Of a DNA stretch of 54,086 bases, positions 7,992-15,120 are shown in pieces. Source of the DNA: Crocinitomicaceae bacterium (GTDB taxonomy: Bacteria; Bacteroidota; Bacteroidia; Flavobacteriales_D; Crocinitomicaceae); NCBI GenBank assembly GCA_023254905.1, contig JALRKF010000167.1, positions 1 through 54,086 on the forward strand, read 5' to 3'. Made by a program: the position numbers and the translations under genes. Within the stretch, counting starts at the first letter, position 1. Each line of letters begins with the position of its first letter. The notes below the pieces were generated by a model, which saw only the letters and a list, made by a program, of their open reading frames with translations, was not told the origin of the DNA and did no database searches.

Positions 7992-8366
7992 ATGAATAAG
8001 ATTATTCATGATAAGTTTACCATTAAACTAATTAAAGAAAATTTTCTCTCACTTGAAATACATCAAAATCAGGTTATTGAAGCTGATGATATTCATCTAA
8101 TCTATAAAGGGTATGAGAAATTGATTGGAGAGAATGAATATGTTGTTGCTGTATATGGAAATAACTTTTCTTCAATTTCAGCTGAAGCTAGAGAAATTGC
8201 AGCGAGCAAATACGCATCAAAAAAAAGGAAAAAAGTAGCGCTGATATCCAATAATCTTGCCAATATCTTGATCGTTAAATTCTTTATTAATTGGAACAAA
8301 CCTCAAACTCCTATTAAAATATTTAAATCTGAAGAAAGTGCGTATGAATGGTTAGAATCTGATTGA
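7992..8366 (+). CDS. SpoIIAA-like / STAS-related small protein
   Basis: A cytoplasmic protein of 124 residues of a type common in Bacteroidota and distantly STAS- or SpoIIAA-like. It has a beta-rich start (FTIKLIKENFLSLEI), a central conserved S-A-E-A-R-E-x-A-A-S segment, and a closing W-N-K-P ... P-I-K-I-F-K-S-E-E-S-A-Y-E-W-L pattern. These proteins have no proven function; some are thought to bind lipids or partner proteins. It follows the BLUF gene by 115 nt on the same strand, which leaves open that it is a partner, but an A+T-rich gap separates them. No convincing promoter or terminator could be assigned. Confidence 0.65.
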   Translation: MNKIIHDKFTIKLIKENFLSLEIHQNQVIEADDIHLIYKGYEKLIGENEYVVAVYGNNFSSISAEAREIAASKYASKKRKKVALISNNLANILIVKFFINWNKPQTPIKIFKSEESAYEWLESD

Positions 8367-8443
8367 TCTACCTTGTAAATATTGATCAAAACATCCGAAA
8401 TCAACAAACAACGCAAGCCCCAAATTAATTGAATTAGCTGTAT

Positions 8444-9433
8444 ATGAGACTACAGAATATTGATTTCCTTCGAGGACTTGCTGTTAGTATGGTAGTCTTG
8501 GTTCATTCTACCTCATCTACTCTGCCATGGATTGAAGAATCAATTCTTCATAAGGTTTTTGAATTTGGAAAATATGGTGTTGAGATTTTCTTTGTTATTT
8601 CAGGCTATATTATTTGTTATTCTTTATACAACCATAATTATTCTTTTAAAAAATCATTTAATTTTTTATTAAGAAGAATTATTCGAATCAATCCTCCTGC
8701 ATACATTATTCTTATCTTCTATTTACTCATTGAGGTATTTGTTTTTGCTCTTAATGGTAGGCATTTAATTTTGTCACAACCATTTGAAACTAATCAAGTA
8801 ATATCGAATTTTCTGTTTTTAACCAACGCTTTTAACACAGATCTCTATTTAGAGACATTTTGGACTTTGGAGACAGAATTACAGTTCTATTTGTTCATTG
8901 CATTTACCTTTCCATTAATTATCAATAAAATTGAACTTATTCGATATATCTCACTTGCAGGATTAATCATATTTGGCTTTTTGGATACACCTTTTGCGTT
9001 GAGCGTACACTTTACTTGTTTTCTGCTAGGTATAATTTACTTCATGATGCAAAACAACATGATAAATAAGAAGATATTTATAATATCGTTGATTCCATGT
9101 GTATCCATATTTCTACTCAATGGCCAGTATTTTGAGCTATTATTTTCCCTCTTTAGCCTCTTTGTATTATTTGTCAACGAACCAATAAAAAGCAAGGTTT
9201 TCCAATTTCTTGGAAGGATATCTTTTAGCCTATACATCGTTCACATTTTTGTGTTCATCTATTTAGATGTTATACTCAATAAAATTGGATGGAATTTCCT
9301 GCATGAAACAATTACTTCAAAATTTCTTTTGGTAATAATATACTATGGAATTGCCATTTTAATCTCTACTATTTTCTATGAGTTTGTGGAAAAGCCGTTC
9401 ATTAATTATTCAAAACGTATATCTATGAAATAA
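8444..9433 (+). CDS. Acyltransferase 3 family membrane protein (OafA/YrhL-like)
   Basis: An integral membrane protein of 329 residues with about ten hydrophobic helices. The family's N-terminal signature is present: IDFLRGLAVSMVVLVHS, with conserved Arg10 and catalytic His21, then GVEIFFVISGYI. The final FYEFVEKP motif is typical of the family's C-terminal end. Such enzymes move acetyl or other acyl groups from cytoplasmic donors to extracytoplasmic polysaccharide or LPS sugars. The acceptor here is unknown. The coding sequence is very A+T-rich and neighbours no other sugar genes, a mild hint of acquisition. Confidence 0.87.
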   Translation: MRLQNIDFLRGLAVSMVVLVHSTSSTLPWIEESILHKVFEFGKYGVEIFFVISGYIICYSLYNHNYSFKKSFNFLLRRIIRINPPAYIILIFYLLIEVFVFALNGRHLILSQPFETNQVISNFLFLTNAFNTDLYLETFWTLETELQFYLFIAFTFPLIINKIELIRYISLAGLIIFGFLDTPFALSVHFTCFLLGIIYFMMQNNMINKKIFIISLIPCVSIFLLNGQYFELLFSLFSLFVLFVNEPIKSKVFQFLGRISFSLYIVHIFVFIYLDVILNKIGWNFLHETITSKFLLVIIYYGIAILISTIFYEFVEKPFINYSKRISMK

Positions 9434-9510
9434 TGTTTTAGTTTTCTTGATTTATGCCGTTTTCAGATAATTTTTGAATTATTCTGTGTTAAAATGTGCA
9501 ATAATTAATA

Positions 9511-9542
9511 TTGAATATTTTCAAGCTATTCAACTATCTTTG
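9511..9542 (+). promoter_or_regulatory. Promoter of the DUF808 gene
   Basis: TTG at 9511-9513, a 21-nt spacer, then TATCTTTG at 9535-9542. The -7 element ends 5 nt before the ATG at 9548, leaving no room for a ribosome-binding site; the mRNA should be leaderless or carry only one or two leader bases. Confidence 0.65.
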
Positions 9543-9547
9543 ATACC

Positions 9548-10408
9548 ATGGCCTCAGGAATTTTAGGATTACTAGACGATATCGCAGTGCTCATGGATGA
9601 AGTTGCAACAATGAGTAAGGTTGCAACAAAGAAGACAATAGGTATTTTGGCTGATGATTTAGCTGTGAATGCCGAGAAGGCCTCAGGTTTTGTGTCAAAC
9701 CGTGAATTACCTGTGCTTTGGAAATTGACGAAAGGTTCAATTATGAACAAGATCATCATCTTACCGGGCATCTTTTTGTTAAGTGCTTTTTTTCCTGCAG
9801 CAATAGTCCCTATACTTATCTTTGGAGGTATTTACCTATCTTTCGAAGGAGCATTAAAAGTATACGAGTCAATCTTTTATAAGGGTGCAAAAAAGAAATT
9901 GAACCCGGAAAATATGTCTGAAAAAGAAGCTGCCGAATACGAATCCAAACGTATTAAATCAGCAATTCTCATCGATTTTATTTTGTCCATCGAAATCATC
10001 ATAATCACATTGGGTATAGTGTTGGATGAGCCATTAAAGGTGCAGATCCTTGTTGTGTCATTTGTAGCTATCCTAGCCACAATTGGAGTTTACGGAATCG
10101 TTGCTTTACTCGTTCGGATCGATGATGCCGGATACAGTTTGGTTGCTTCAAGTGACAGTAAATTTCTTCAAGGTCTAGGTAAAGGTCTAGTGAGGTTATT
10201 ACCGATCATTATTCGCGTATTAAATGTAATTGGAACATTGGCTATGATCCTAGTTGGTGGAGGGATTTTCGTACACAATCTTGATTTTGTTCATGGCCTT
10301 GTAAACTGCATTCCTGATCTTTTATCAGAGTTCTTGGTCGGACTCGTTGCAGGGTTCACTTTTTTGATGACCTACCTCAGTATCAAAGTAATATTCAAAA
10401 ATCGATAA
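9548..10408 (+). CDS. DUF808 family inner-membrane protein
   Basis: A membrane protein of 286 residues matching the DUF808 (YedI-like) family: MASGILGLLDDIAVLMDEVATMSK and VATKKTIGILADDLAVNAEK at the N terminus, then RELPVLWKLTKGS, followed by about five or six membrane segments. The function of the family is not known. The opening segment is amphipathic and soluble; the rest is hydrophobic. It ends 115 nt before the stop of the convergent tex gene, and the hairpin just downstream is oriented to stop tex rather than this gene. Confidence 0.85.
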   Translation: MASGILGLLDDIAVLMDEVATMSKVATKKTIGILADDLAVNAEKASGFVSNRELPVLWKLTKGSIMNKIIILPGIFLLSAFFPAAIVPILIFGGIYLSFEGALKVYESIFYKGAKKKLNPENMSEKEAAEYESKRIKSAILIDFILSIEIIIITLGIVLDEPLKVQILVVSFVAILATIGVYGIVALLVRIDDAGYSLVASSDSKFLQGLGKGLVRLLPIIIRVLNVIGTLAMILVGGGIFVHNLDFVHGLVNCIPDLLSEFLVGLVAGFTFLMTYLSIKVIFKNR

Positions 10409-10413
10409 TGAAA

Positions 10414-10435
10414 AACCTCCCGTTTCCAGGAGGTT
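10414..10435 (-). terminator. Rho-independent terminator for tex
   Basis: AACCTCC (10414-10420) and GGAGGTT (10429-10435) form a 7-bp stem with an 8-nt loop. Read on the minus strand the stem is followed by TTTTT, the direction in which tex is transcribed. On the plus strand there is no T-run, so it is a poor stop for the DUF808 transcript, although the hairpin could act on both. Confidence 0.7.
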
Positions 10436-10523
10436 CCACTAACTACTACTATTAAAGATGAAAGTACCTTTCCGACAATAAACGAAAGTAATCTTGTATT
10501 ATTACATCTGAACAGAAAATTTT

Positions 10524-12629
10524 TTATCGAAGTCTTAATCCAATACGTTTTCTTGTTGCGTCAACTTCCATTACTTCTACCTCAACATGCTCATGAAGAC
10601 TTACGATTTCCGCGGGGTCTTCCACATAATGGTCAGCCATATTCGATTTATGAATGAGTCCGTTTTCCTTGATGCCAATATTTACAAACGCTCCAAAATT
10701 TGTAATATTCGTAACGATTCCAGCGATCTTCATCCCAGTAATCAAGTCTCCAATTTCCTTTACTCTGTGGTCGAACTCTAGCACTTTCACTCTCTGACGC
10801 GGGTCTCTTCCAGGCTTTTTAAGTTCCTTTACAACATCATCAAATGTATAGCCATCTACATAGTCAAAATCTTCCCTCTTCAATTTGTCAAGTAAATCGA
10901 GATCACCAATAAGTTCCGCACTTGAAACACCGACCTTCTTCGCCATTGATTCTACGAGCTTGTAACTCTCCGGGTGTACCGATGAATTATCGAGTGGGTT
11001 TTCTCCTTTCACTTTTAGAAATCCTGCACATTGCTCAAATACTTTTCCTCCCAATCTCGGAATATCCTTGAGTTGCTTTCTGGTTGCGAACCCCCCTAAC
11101 TTCGTCCTGTGCTCAACAATACTAGTAGCCAATGATGGTCCTAAACCAGAAACATAACTCAATAAGTAAGGAGATGCTGTATTAAGATCAACACCAACCT
11201 GATTTACACAAGATACGACTACACTATCCAATTCCCTTTTCAATAGATTTTGATCAACTTGATGCTGATACTGACCTACCCCTAATGACTTCGGATCTAT
11301 CTTCACCAATTCTGCCAATGGATCCATCAATCTTCTTCCTATAGAAACAGAGCCACGTACAGTAACATCGTAAGCAGGAAACTCCTCCCTGCCAATTTTA
11401 CTCGCCGAATAAATAGATGCACCATCCTCACGTACCACATAAACCTCAACATCCTGATTGAACCGGATAGATTTTACAAATCTTTCAGTTTCTCTTCCGG
11501 CCGTACCATCTCCGATGGCAATTGCCTCAATCTTATGGGCTTGTGCAAGCTGTGCAAGTTTTGATTTTGCCTTACCAATATCTTTCTGTGGCGGATGCGG
11601 AAAGATCGTTGTATTTTCTTTTAACTCACCGCTTTTATCCAAACAAACTACTTTGCAACCAGTTCTAAACCCAGGATCGATCGCAAGGATACGTTTGTTA
11701 CCCAATGGCGGTGCCAACAATAGTTGACGCAAGTTTTTACTAAATACACGAATAGCAGATTGATCCGCCTCTAATTTCTTTTTGTTCCAAGCTTCACTTT
11801 CCAATGAAGGTCGCAATAAACGTGAGTACGCATCTTTACATGCTTTCCCGACCACCTTTGAACATGCTCCATTTCCTTTCACGAAAAACCGTTCAATAAT
11901 CTCATTAGCCTCATCCGTCTCGGGTCGAGATGTTACCTTCAATATGCCTTCATTCGCACCTCTTGATATTGCCAAAAAACGATGCGACGGACAATTTTTC
12001 AAACGTTCTGAATGATCAAAGTAGTCCTTGTATTTCTGCCCCTCTACCTCTTTTCCTTTAGCAACTTTAGCTGTAATTAAAGATCTGTTTTCGAACAGTT
12101 TCCTTAGCCTATCACGAAGATTCTCATTCTCGTTAATCCATTCTGCAATGATATATTTAGCTCCTTCAATGGCATCTTCCGGTTCAGTGAGTTCTCCGCG
12201 TAAAAAGGGTTCAGCTGTTTGCACAGGGTCTCCTTCACGTTGCGACATGATCATTTTTGCAAGTGGTTCCAATCCATTCTTACGCGCTAATTCTGCCTTA
12301 GATGAGCGTTTCTTTTTAAATGGAAGATAAATATCTTCCAGTTTATCTGTGTCGAAACAATTATGAATTCGTTCCATCAATTGATCGTCAAGTTTGCCTT
12401 GCTCATCAATTGCTTTTAAGATCGCTTCTTTCCGCTTTTCTAAATCGTTAAACTGCTGAGACAACTTTTTGATCTGCTCCAATCCAACCTCATCCATTCC
12501 TTCCGTTTGCTCCTTCCTGTAGCGCGCAACAAATGGAATCGTTGCTCCTTCATCAAACAACTTAACTACGTTCACGATTAGTCTTTCCGACCGTTGAGAA
12601 AACTCTTTAATAAATTCAATCTTGTTCAT
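10524..12629 (-). CDS. tex: Tex-family transcription accessory protein
   Basis: A nucleic-acid-binding protein of 701 residues of the Tex family (conserved, linked to transcription and RNA handling). Domain order: an N-terminal helical Tex region (FVARYRKEQTEGMDEVGLEQI), a YqgF/RNaseH-like centre (ILAIDPGFRTGCK, AIAIGDGTAGRETERFV), helix-hairpin-helix repeats (VNQVGVDLNTASPYLLSYVSGLG) and a C-terminal S1 domain (GIVTNITNFGAFVNIG). The ATG at 12629 (MNKIEF) is chosen because a TATTTTTG element ends 5 nt upstream; the longer reading frame to 12698 would start upstream of its own promoter. Divergent from the heme lipoprotein gene. Confidence 0.94.
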   Translation of the reverse strand: MNKIEFIKEFSQRSERLIVNVVKLFDEGATIPFVARYRKEQTEGMDEVGLEQIKKLSQQFNDLEKRKEAILKAIDEQGKLDDQLMERIHNCFDTDKLEDIYLPFKKKRSSKAELARKNGLEPLAKMIMSQREGDPVQTAEPFLRGELTEPEDAIEGAKYIIAEWINENENLRDRLRKLFENRSLITAKVAKGKEVEGQKYKDYFDHSERLKNCPSHRFLAISRGANEGILKVTSRPETDEANEIIERFFVKGNGACSKVVGKACKDAYSRLLRPSLESEAWNKKKLEADQSAIRVFSKNLRQLLLAPPLGNKRILAIDPGFRTGCKVVCLDKSGELKENTTIFPHPPQKDIGKAKSKLAQLAQAHKIEAIAIGDGTAGRETERFVKSIRFNQDVEVYVVREDGASIYSASKIGREEFPAYDVTVRGSVSIGRRLMDPLAELVKIDPKSLGVGQYQHQVDQNLLKRELDSVVVSCVNQVGVDLNTASPYLLSYVSGLGPSLATSIVEHRTKLGGFATRKQLKDIPRLGGKVFEQCAGFLKVKGENPLDNSSVHPESYKLVESMAKKVGVSSAELIGDLDLLDKLKREDFDYVDGYTFDDVVKELKKPGRDPRQRVKVLEFDHRVKEIGDLITGMKIAGIVTNITNFGAFVNIGIKENGLIHKSNMADHYVEDPAEIVSLHEHVEVEVMEVDATRKRIGLRLR

Positions 12630-12634
12630 TGAAA

Positions 12635-12642
12635 CAAAAATA
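12635..12642 (-). promoter_or_regulatory. -7 element of the tex promoter
   Basis: TATTTTTG on the minus strand (12642 down to 12635), a perfect TAnnTTTG, followed by TTTCA and the tex ATG at 12629. This fixes the true tex start and implies a leaderless message. An upstream TTG at the standard distance is not obvious. Confidence 0.6.
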
Positions 12643-12674
12643 CACTTCGTCCTGAATAACAGGCTACAAATCAT

Positions 12675-12682
12675 TATATTCG
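12675..12682 (+). promoter_or_regulatory. -7 element for the heme lipoprotein operon
   Basis: TATATTCG (one mismatch from TAnnTTTG) lies 16 nt before the ATG at 12699, in the tex/lipoprotein divergent region. No clear upstream TTG; tentative. The two divergent -7 elements are only about 30 bp apart. Confidence 0.4.
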
Positions 12683-12698
12683 ATTCAAAGACCAACAA

Positions 12699-13001
12699 AT
12701 GAAGAACATATTTTTACTTGTTTCAGCAGTTATAATCCTAATGGCATGTAAATCTGGACTTGAAGTAGTTGAGGTTGCTGAATTACCGCAAGAAACGAAC
12801 GAAATGCCAAAAATCCCAGTTGCAGAGGGGAAAGTAGTATTAATGACGAAATGTGCAAGGTGTCATGACCTGCCAGATGTTGATAGCTACTCTAAAGAAA
12901 AGTGGGATAAAGTACTTCCCCCAATGATTCTAAAGGCAAATCTTTCGGAAGACGAAGCAAACAATGTGACCGCGTACGTTTACTGGGAACTAGAAAACTA
13001 A
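12699..13001 (+). CDS. Mono-heme c-type cytochrome lipoprotein
   Basis: A protein of 100 residues: a lipoprotein signal peptide (lipobox LMAC, Cys17), a short Glu-rich linker, then a heme-binding CARCH at 52-56 with Met76 in VLPPM as the likely second axial ligand. The size and LSEDEANNVTAYV end resemble small class I cytochrome c domains. It is likely a periplasm-facing electron carrier tethered to a membrane. The partner is not evident. The stop codon overlaps the next start (TAATG at 12999-13003), so it is coupled to a cytoplasmic CoA-transferase with no obvious redox link. Confidence 0.85.
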   Translation: MKNIFLLVSAVIILMACKSGLEVVEVAELPQETNEMPKIPVAEGKVVLMTKCARCHDLPDVDSYSKEKWDKVLPPMILKANLSEDEANNVTAYVYWELEN

Positions 13002-14053
13002 TGTTTAAAGGACTTAAGGTTATTGATCTAAGTACAGTTTTAGCGGGTCCCTCTGTTGGGACCTTTTTCGCTGAATTAGATGCTGATGTTATCAAACTCG
13101 AGCATCCAGATTTTGGTGATGTAACACGAAGTTGGAAGTTGCCAATTGAAAAAGCTGACTCAAATATATCAGCCTACTTCTCAAGTGTAAACTATGGCAA
13201 AAAATACGGAACGATCAACCTAAAAATCGAAGCTGAAAGGGACAGATTTCTGGAAGAGATAAGAGACACAGATATTCTGGTCTCGAATTTTAAAAAAGGA
13301 GATGCAACTAAATTCGGTATTGAGGATGAGGTGTTATTCGCTCAAAACCCGAAGTTGATCCACGGTAAGATCACCGGTTACGGTGAGGATTCGAATCGTG
13401 TTGCATTTGATCTGATTCTGCAGGCAGAGAGCGGATTTATGTCTATCAATGGTACTCCTGAAAGTGGGCCGTTGAAAATGCCTATTGCTCTCATCGATGT
13501 ATTATGTGCGCATCATCTTAAAGAAGCTATACTCTTGGCCCTTTATGAAAGAGAGAGAACAAGGAAGGGAAAATCAGTTACTATTTCTTTGTATGATGCA
13601 GCAGTTTCCAGTCTAGTAAATCAAGCGTCGAATTACTTGATGACCGGTTTCGTACCAAAGCGTATAGGAAGTAAACATCCGAACATTGCTCCTTATGGGG
13701 AACTATTTAAAACAAAAGATGGAGCAACAGTTACCTTTGCGATCGGTTCCAATACGCACTTCCGAAAATTATGTGAAGTATTAGGTATAGATGACCTTTC
13801 AGAAGACCAGAGGTTCAAGAATAACCAGAATCGTGTAGTTAATCGAGCCGCACTTTTCGAATTGATAGAAAGAAAAGTAATAGAACAAGAAGCTGAAGAA
13901 TTACTCACTTCACTTCAATTACTGAACGTTCCCGCAGGAAAAGTAAGAGACCTAGCGGAGGTATTTAATGATCCGTTATCCCAAGAATTGATTATCGAAG
14001 AAGAAATAGATGGTATCTATACTCGTCGCGTCAAATCAGTATTATTTAAATGA
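13001..14053 (+). CDS. Class III CoA-transferase (CaiB/BaiF family)
   Basis: A cytoplasmic enzyme of 350 residues of the formyl-CoA transferase / carnitine CoA-transferase / AMACR family. The N terminus KGLKVIDLSTVLAGP and DVIKLEHPDFGDVTR are the family signature. Asp166 in PIALIDVLCA aligns with the catalytic aspartate that forms the acyl-enzyme anhydride. The substrate pair cannot be predicted, and it could also be a racemase. It starts on the last base of the heme lipoprotein stop and ends in an ATGA overlap with a GNAT gene, making a three-gene operon. Confidence 0.88.
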   Translation: MFKGLKVIDLSTVLAGPSVGTFFAELDADVIKLEHPDFGDVTRSWKLPIEKADSNISAYFSSVNYGKKYGTINLKIEAERDRFLEEIRDTDILVSNFKKGDATKFGIEDEVLFAQNPKLIHGKITGYGEDSNRVAFDLILQAESGFMSINGTPESGPLKMPIALIDVLCAHHLKEAILLALYERERTRKGKSVTISLYDAAVSSLVNQASNYLMTGFVPKRIGSKHPNIAPYGELFKTKDGATVTFAIGSNTHFRKLCEVLGIDDLSEDQRFKNNQNRVVNRAALFELIERKVIEQEAEELLTSLQLLNVPAGKVRDLAEVFNDPLSQELIIEEEIDGIYTRRVKSVLFK

Positions 14054-14496
14054 TAGAATTTCGACCACCAAGAAATGAAAAGGAGTGGGAGAACTATTAT
14101 GACCTCCGTTATCGAATTCTCCGGGAACCATTAGGTAAAGAAAGGGGATCTGAAAAGAATGAAGGCGACGAATTAGGAGAACACATTTGCCTTTATGACA
14201 ATGGGATTTTAAAAGCCATTGCGCGATTAGACAAAACAGATAAGCCTCAAGTCGCTCAAGTAAGATTCGTTGCAGTTGAAAAAGCACAACAGGGAATAGG
14301 TTACGGAAGAATGATCATGAAGGCTGTCGAGGAGATTTCAGAACAACGTGGAGATATTAAAATGATCCTTCATGCACGAGATTATGCCGTTGATTTTTAT
14401 CTCAAATTAGGATACAAAAATCTCGAAAAAAGCTACTTATTATTTGGTGTGCTACAGCACTATCTAATGGAGCGGATATATAAATCACTTTCGTGA
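14050..14496 (+). CDS. GNAT family N-acetyltransferase
   Basis: A GNAT-fold protein of 148 residues. The acetyl-CoA-binding motif A is QVRFVAVEKAQQGIGYGRMI (Q-x-x-G-x-G), followed by a beta-4/alpha-4 region (LHARDYAVDFYLKLGYK), which is typical. The N-terminal REPLGKERGSEKNEGDE resembles the ElaA group. The acceptor is unknown. ATGA overlap with the CoA-transferase indicates coupling. Its 3' end overlaps the convergent membrane-protein gene by 12 nt, so the two transcripts are complementary at their ends. Confidence 0.85.
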   Translation: MIEFRPPRNEKEWENYYDLRYRILREPLGKERGSEKNEGDELGEHICLYDNGILKAIARLDKTDKPQVAQVRFVAVEKAQQGIGYGRMIMKAVEEISEQRGDIKMILHARDYAVDFYLKLGYKNLEKSYLLFGVLQHYLMERIYKSLS

Positions 14497-15048
14497 TTTC
14501 AATCGATCATCCACTTTCTTCGTAATAAACTTAAAAAGTTGTTGTGCATCTTTTTCATTGAGCTTTCTACCAAATTTTATCACTTTACCCATGTAATCAA
14601 ATTCAATACGTTCCCCTCCTCGGATCCAAGGTGAGCTCTCCCATGCTGATTGAAATGAACGCTCTTCTGGAATCTGTAATCGTATCTTTGTAATATTCTC
14701 AACGTAGTAATTGGAAGCACGGCCGTATCCTTTAATAGACTTTTTATAGATGAGTTCTGTTTCGTTAATCTTAAGATGCTCTTTCCCCCAGATCATCCAG
14801 AAAAATGAGCGGCTCACACGAATTGCATAGTACCCCCAGAAGGTGATAAACACAAAGAGGATCACTTTTTCCTGATCCGTAAGATTCAAAGAGAAAATAG
14901 ACCAAATGACAATTCCTCCGATCATGTACCACATCATTACCCAGGCACCCATCAACGCAGATATCCAGCCCTTTACTTCCGGGTCAATGATAATCGTCGT
15001 GCGATTCTTATCATCCACAAAACTTATGCGCTCTCCGATCCATTTCAT
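14485..15048 (-). CDS. Two-helix membrane protein of unknown function
   Basis: A protein of 187 residues with two predicted membrane helices (about residues 28-52 and 58-80) and a C-terminal soluble beta-rich domain of about 100 residues, with a long strand-forming pattern reminiscent of PH-like domains (ITKIRLQIPEERS, RIEFDYMGKVIKFG). No family is recognised. The start at 15048 (MKWIGERI) is chosen because a TACTTTTG element ends 5 nt upstream; a longer frame to 15102 would run through the promoter and the upstream terminator. It overlaps the convergent GNAT gene by 12 nt. Confidence 0.75.
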   Translation of the reverse strand: MKWIGERISFVDDKNRTTIIIDPEVKGWISALMGAWVMMWYMIGGIVIWSIFSLNLTDQEKVILFVFITFWGYYAIRVSRSFFWMIWGKEHLKINETELIYKKSIKGYGRASNYYVENITKIRLQIPEERSFQSAWESSPWIRGGERIEFDYMGKVIKFGRKLNEKDAQQLFKFITKKVDDRLKSRK

Positions 15049-15053
15049 GCATA

Positions 15054-15083
15054 CAAAAGTATTCAAAATAAAAAAGGGAGCAA
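15054..15083 (-). promoter_or_regulatory. Promoter of the two-helix membrane protein gene
   Basis: On the minus strand TTG (15083-15081), 19 nt, TACTTTTG (15061-15054), then TATGC and the ATG at 15048. This is a perfect match to the Bacteroidota promoter with near-leaderless spacing. The TTG sits in the loop of the terminator hairpin of the upstream T9SS gene, and the 19-nt spacer contains that hairpin's distal stem arm and T-run. Confidence 0.75.
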
Positions 15084-15099
15084 CGTATATTACTCCCTT
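15074..15099 (-). terminator. Terminator of the Omp28-like T9SS gene
   Basis: AAGGGAG and CTCCCTT form a 7-bp stem (15093-15099 with 15074-15080) with a 12-nt loop. On the minus strand it is followed directly by TTTTTTATTTT. It lies 20 nt past the stop of the gene ending at 15121 and overlaps the promoter of the next gene. Confidence 0.8.
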
Positions 15100-15120
15100 C
15101 AATAAATTCGGATTAGTAAA

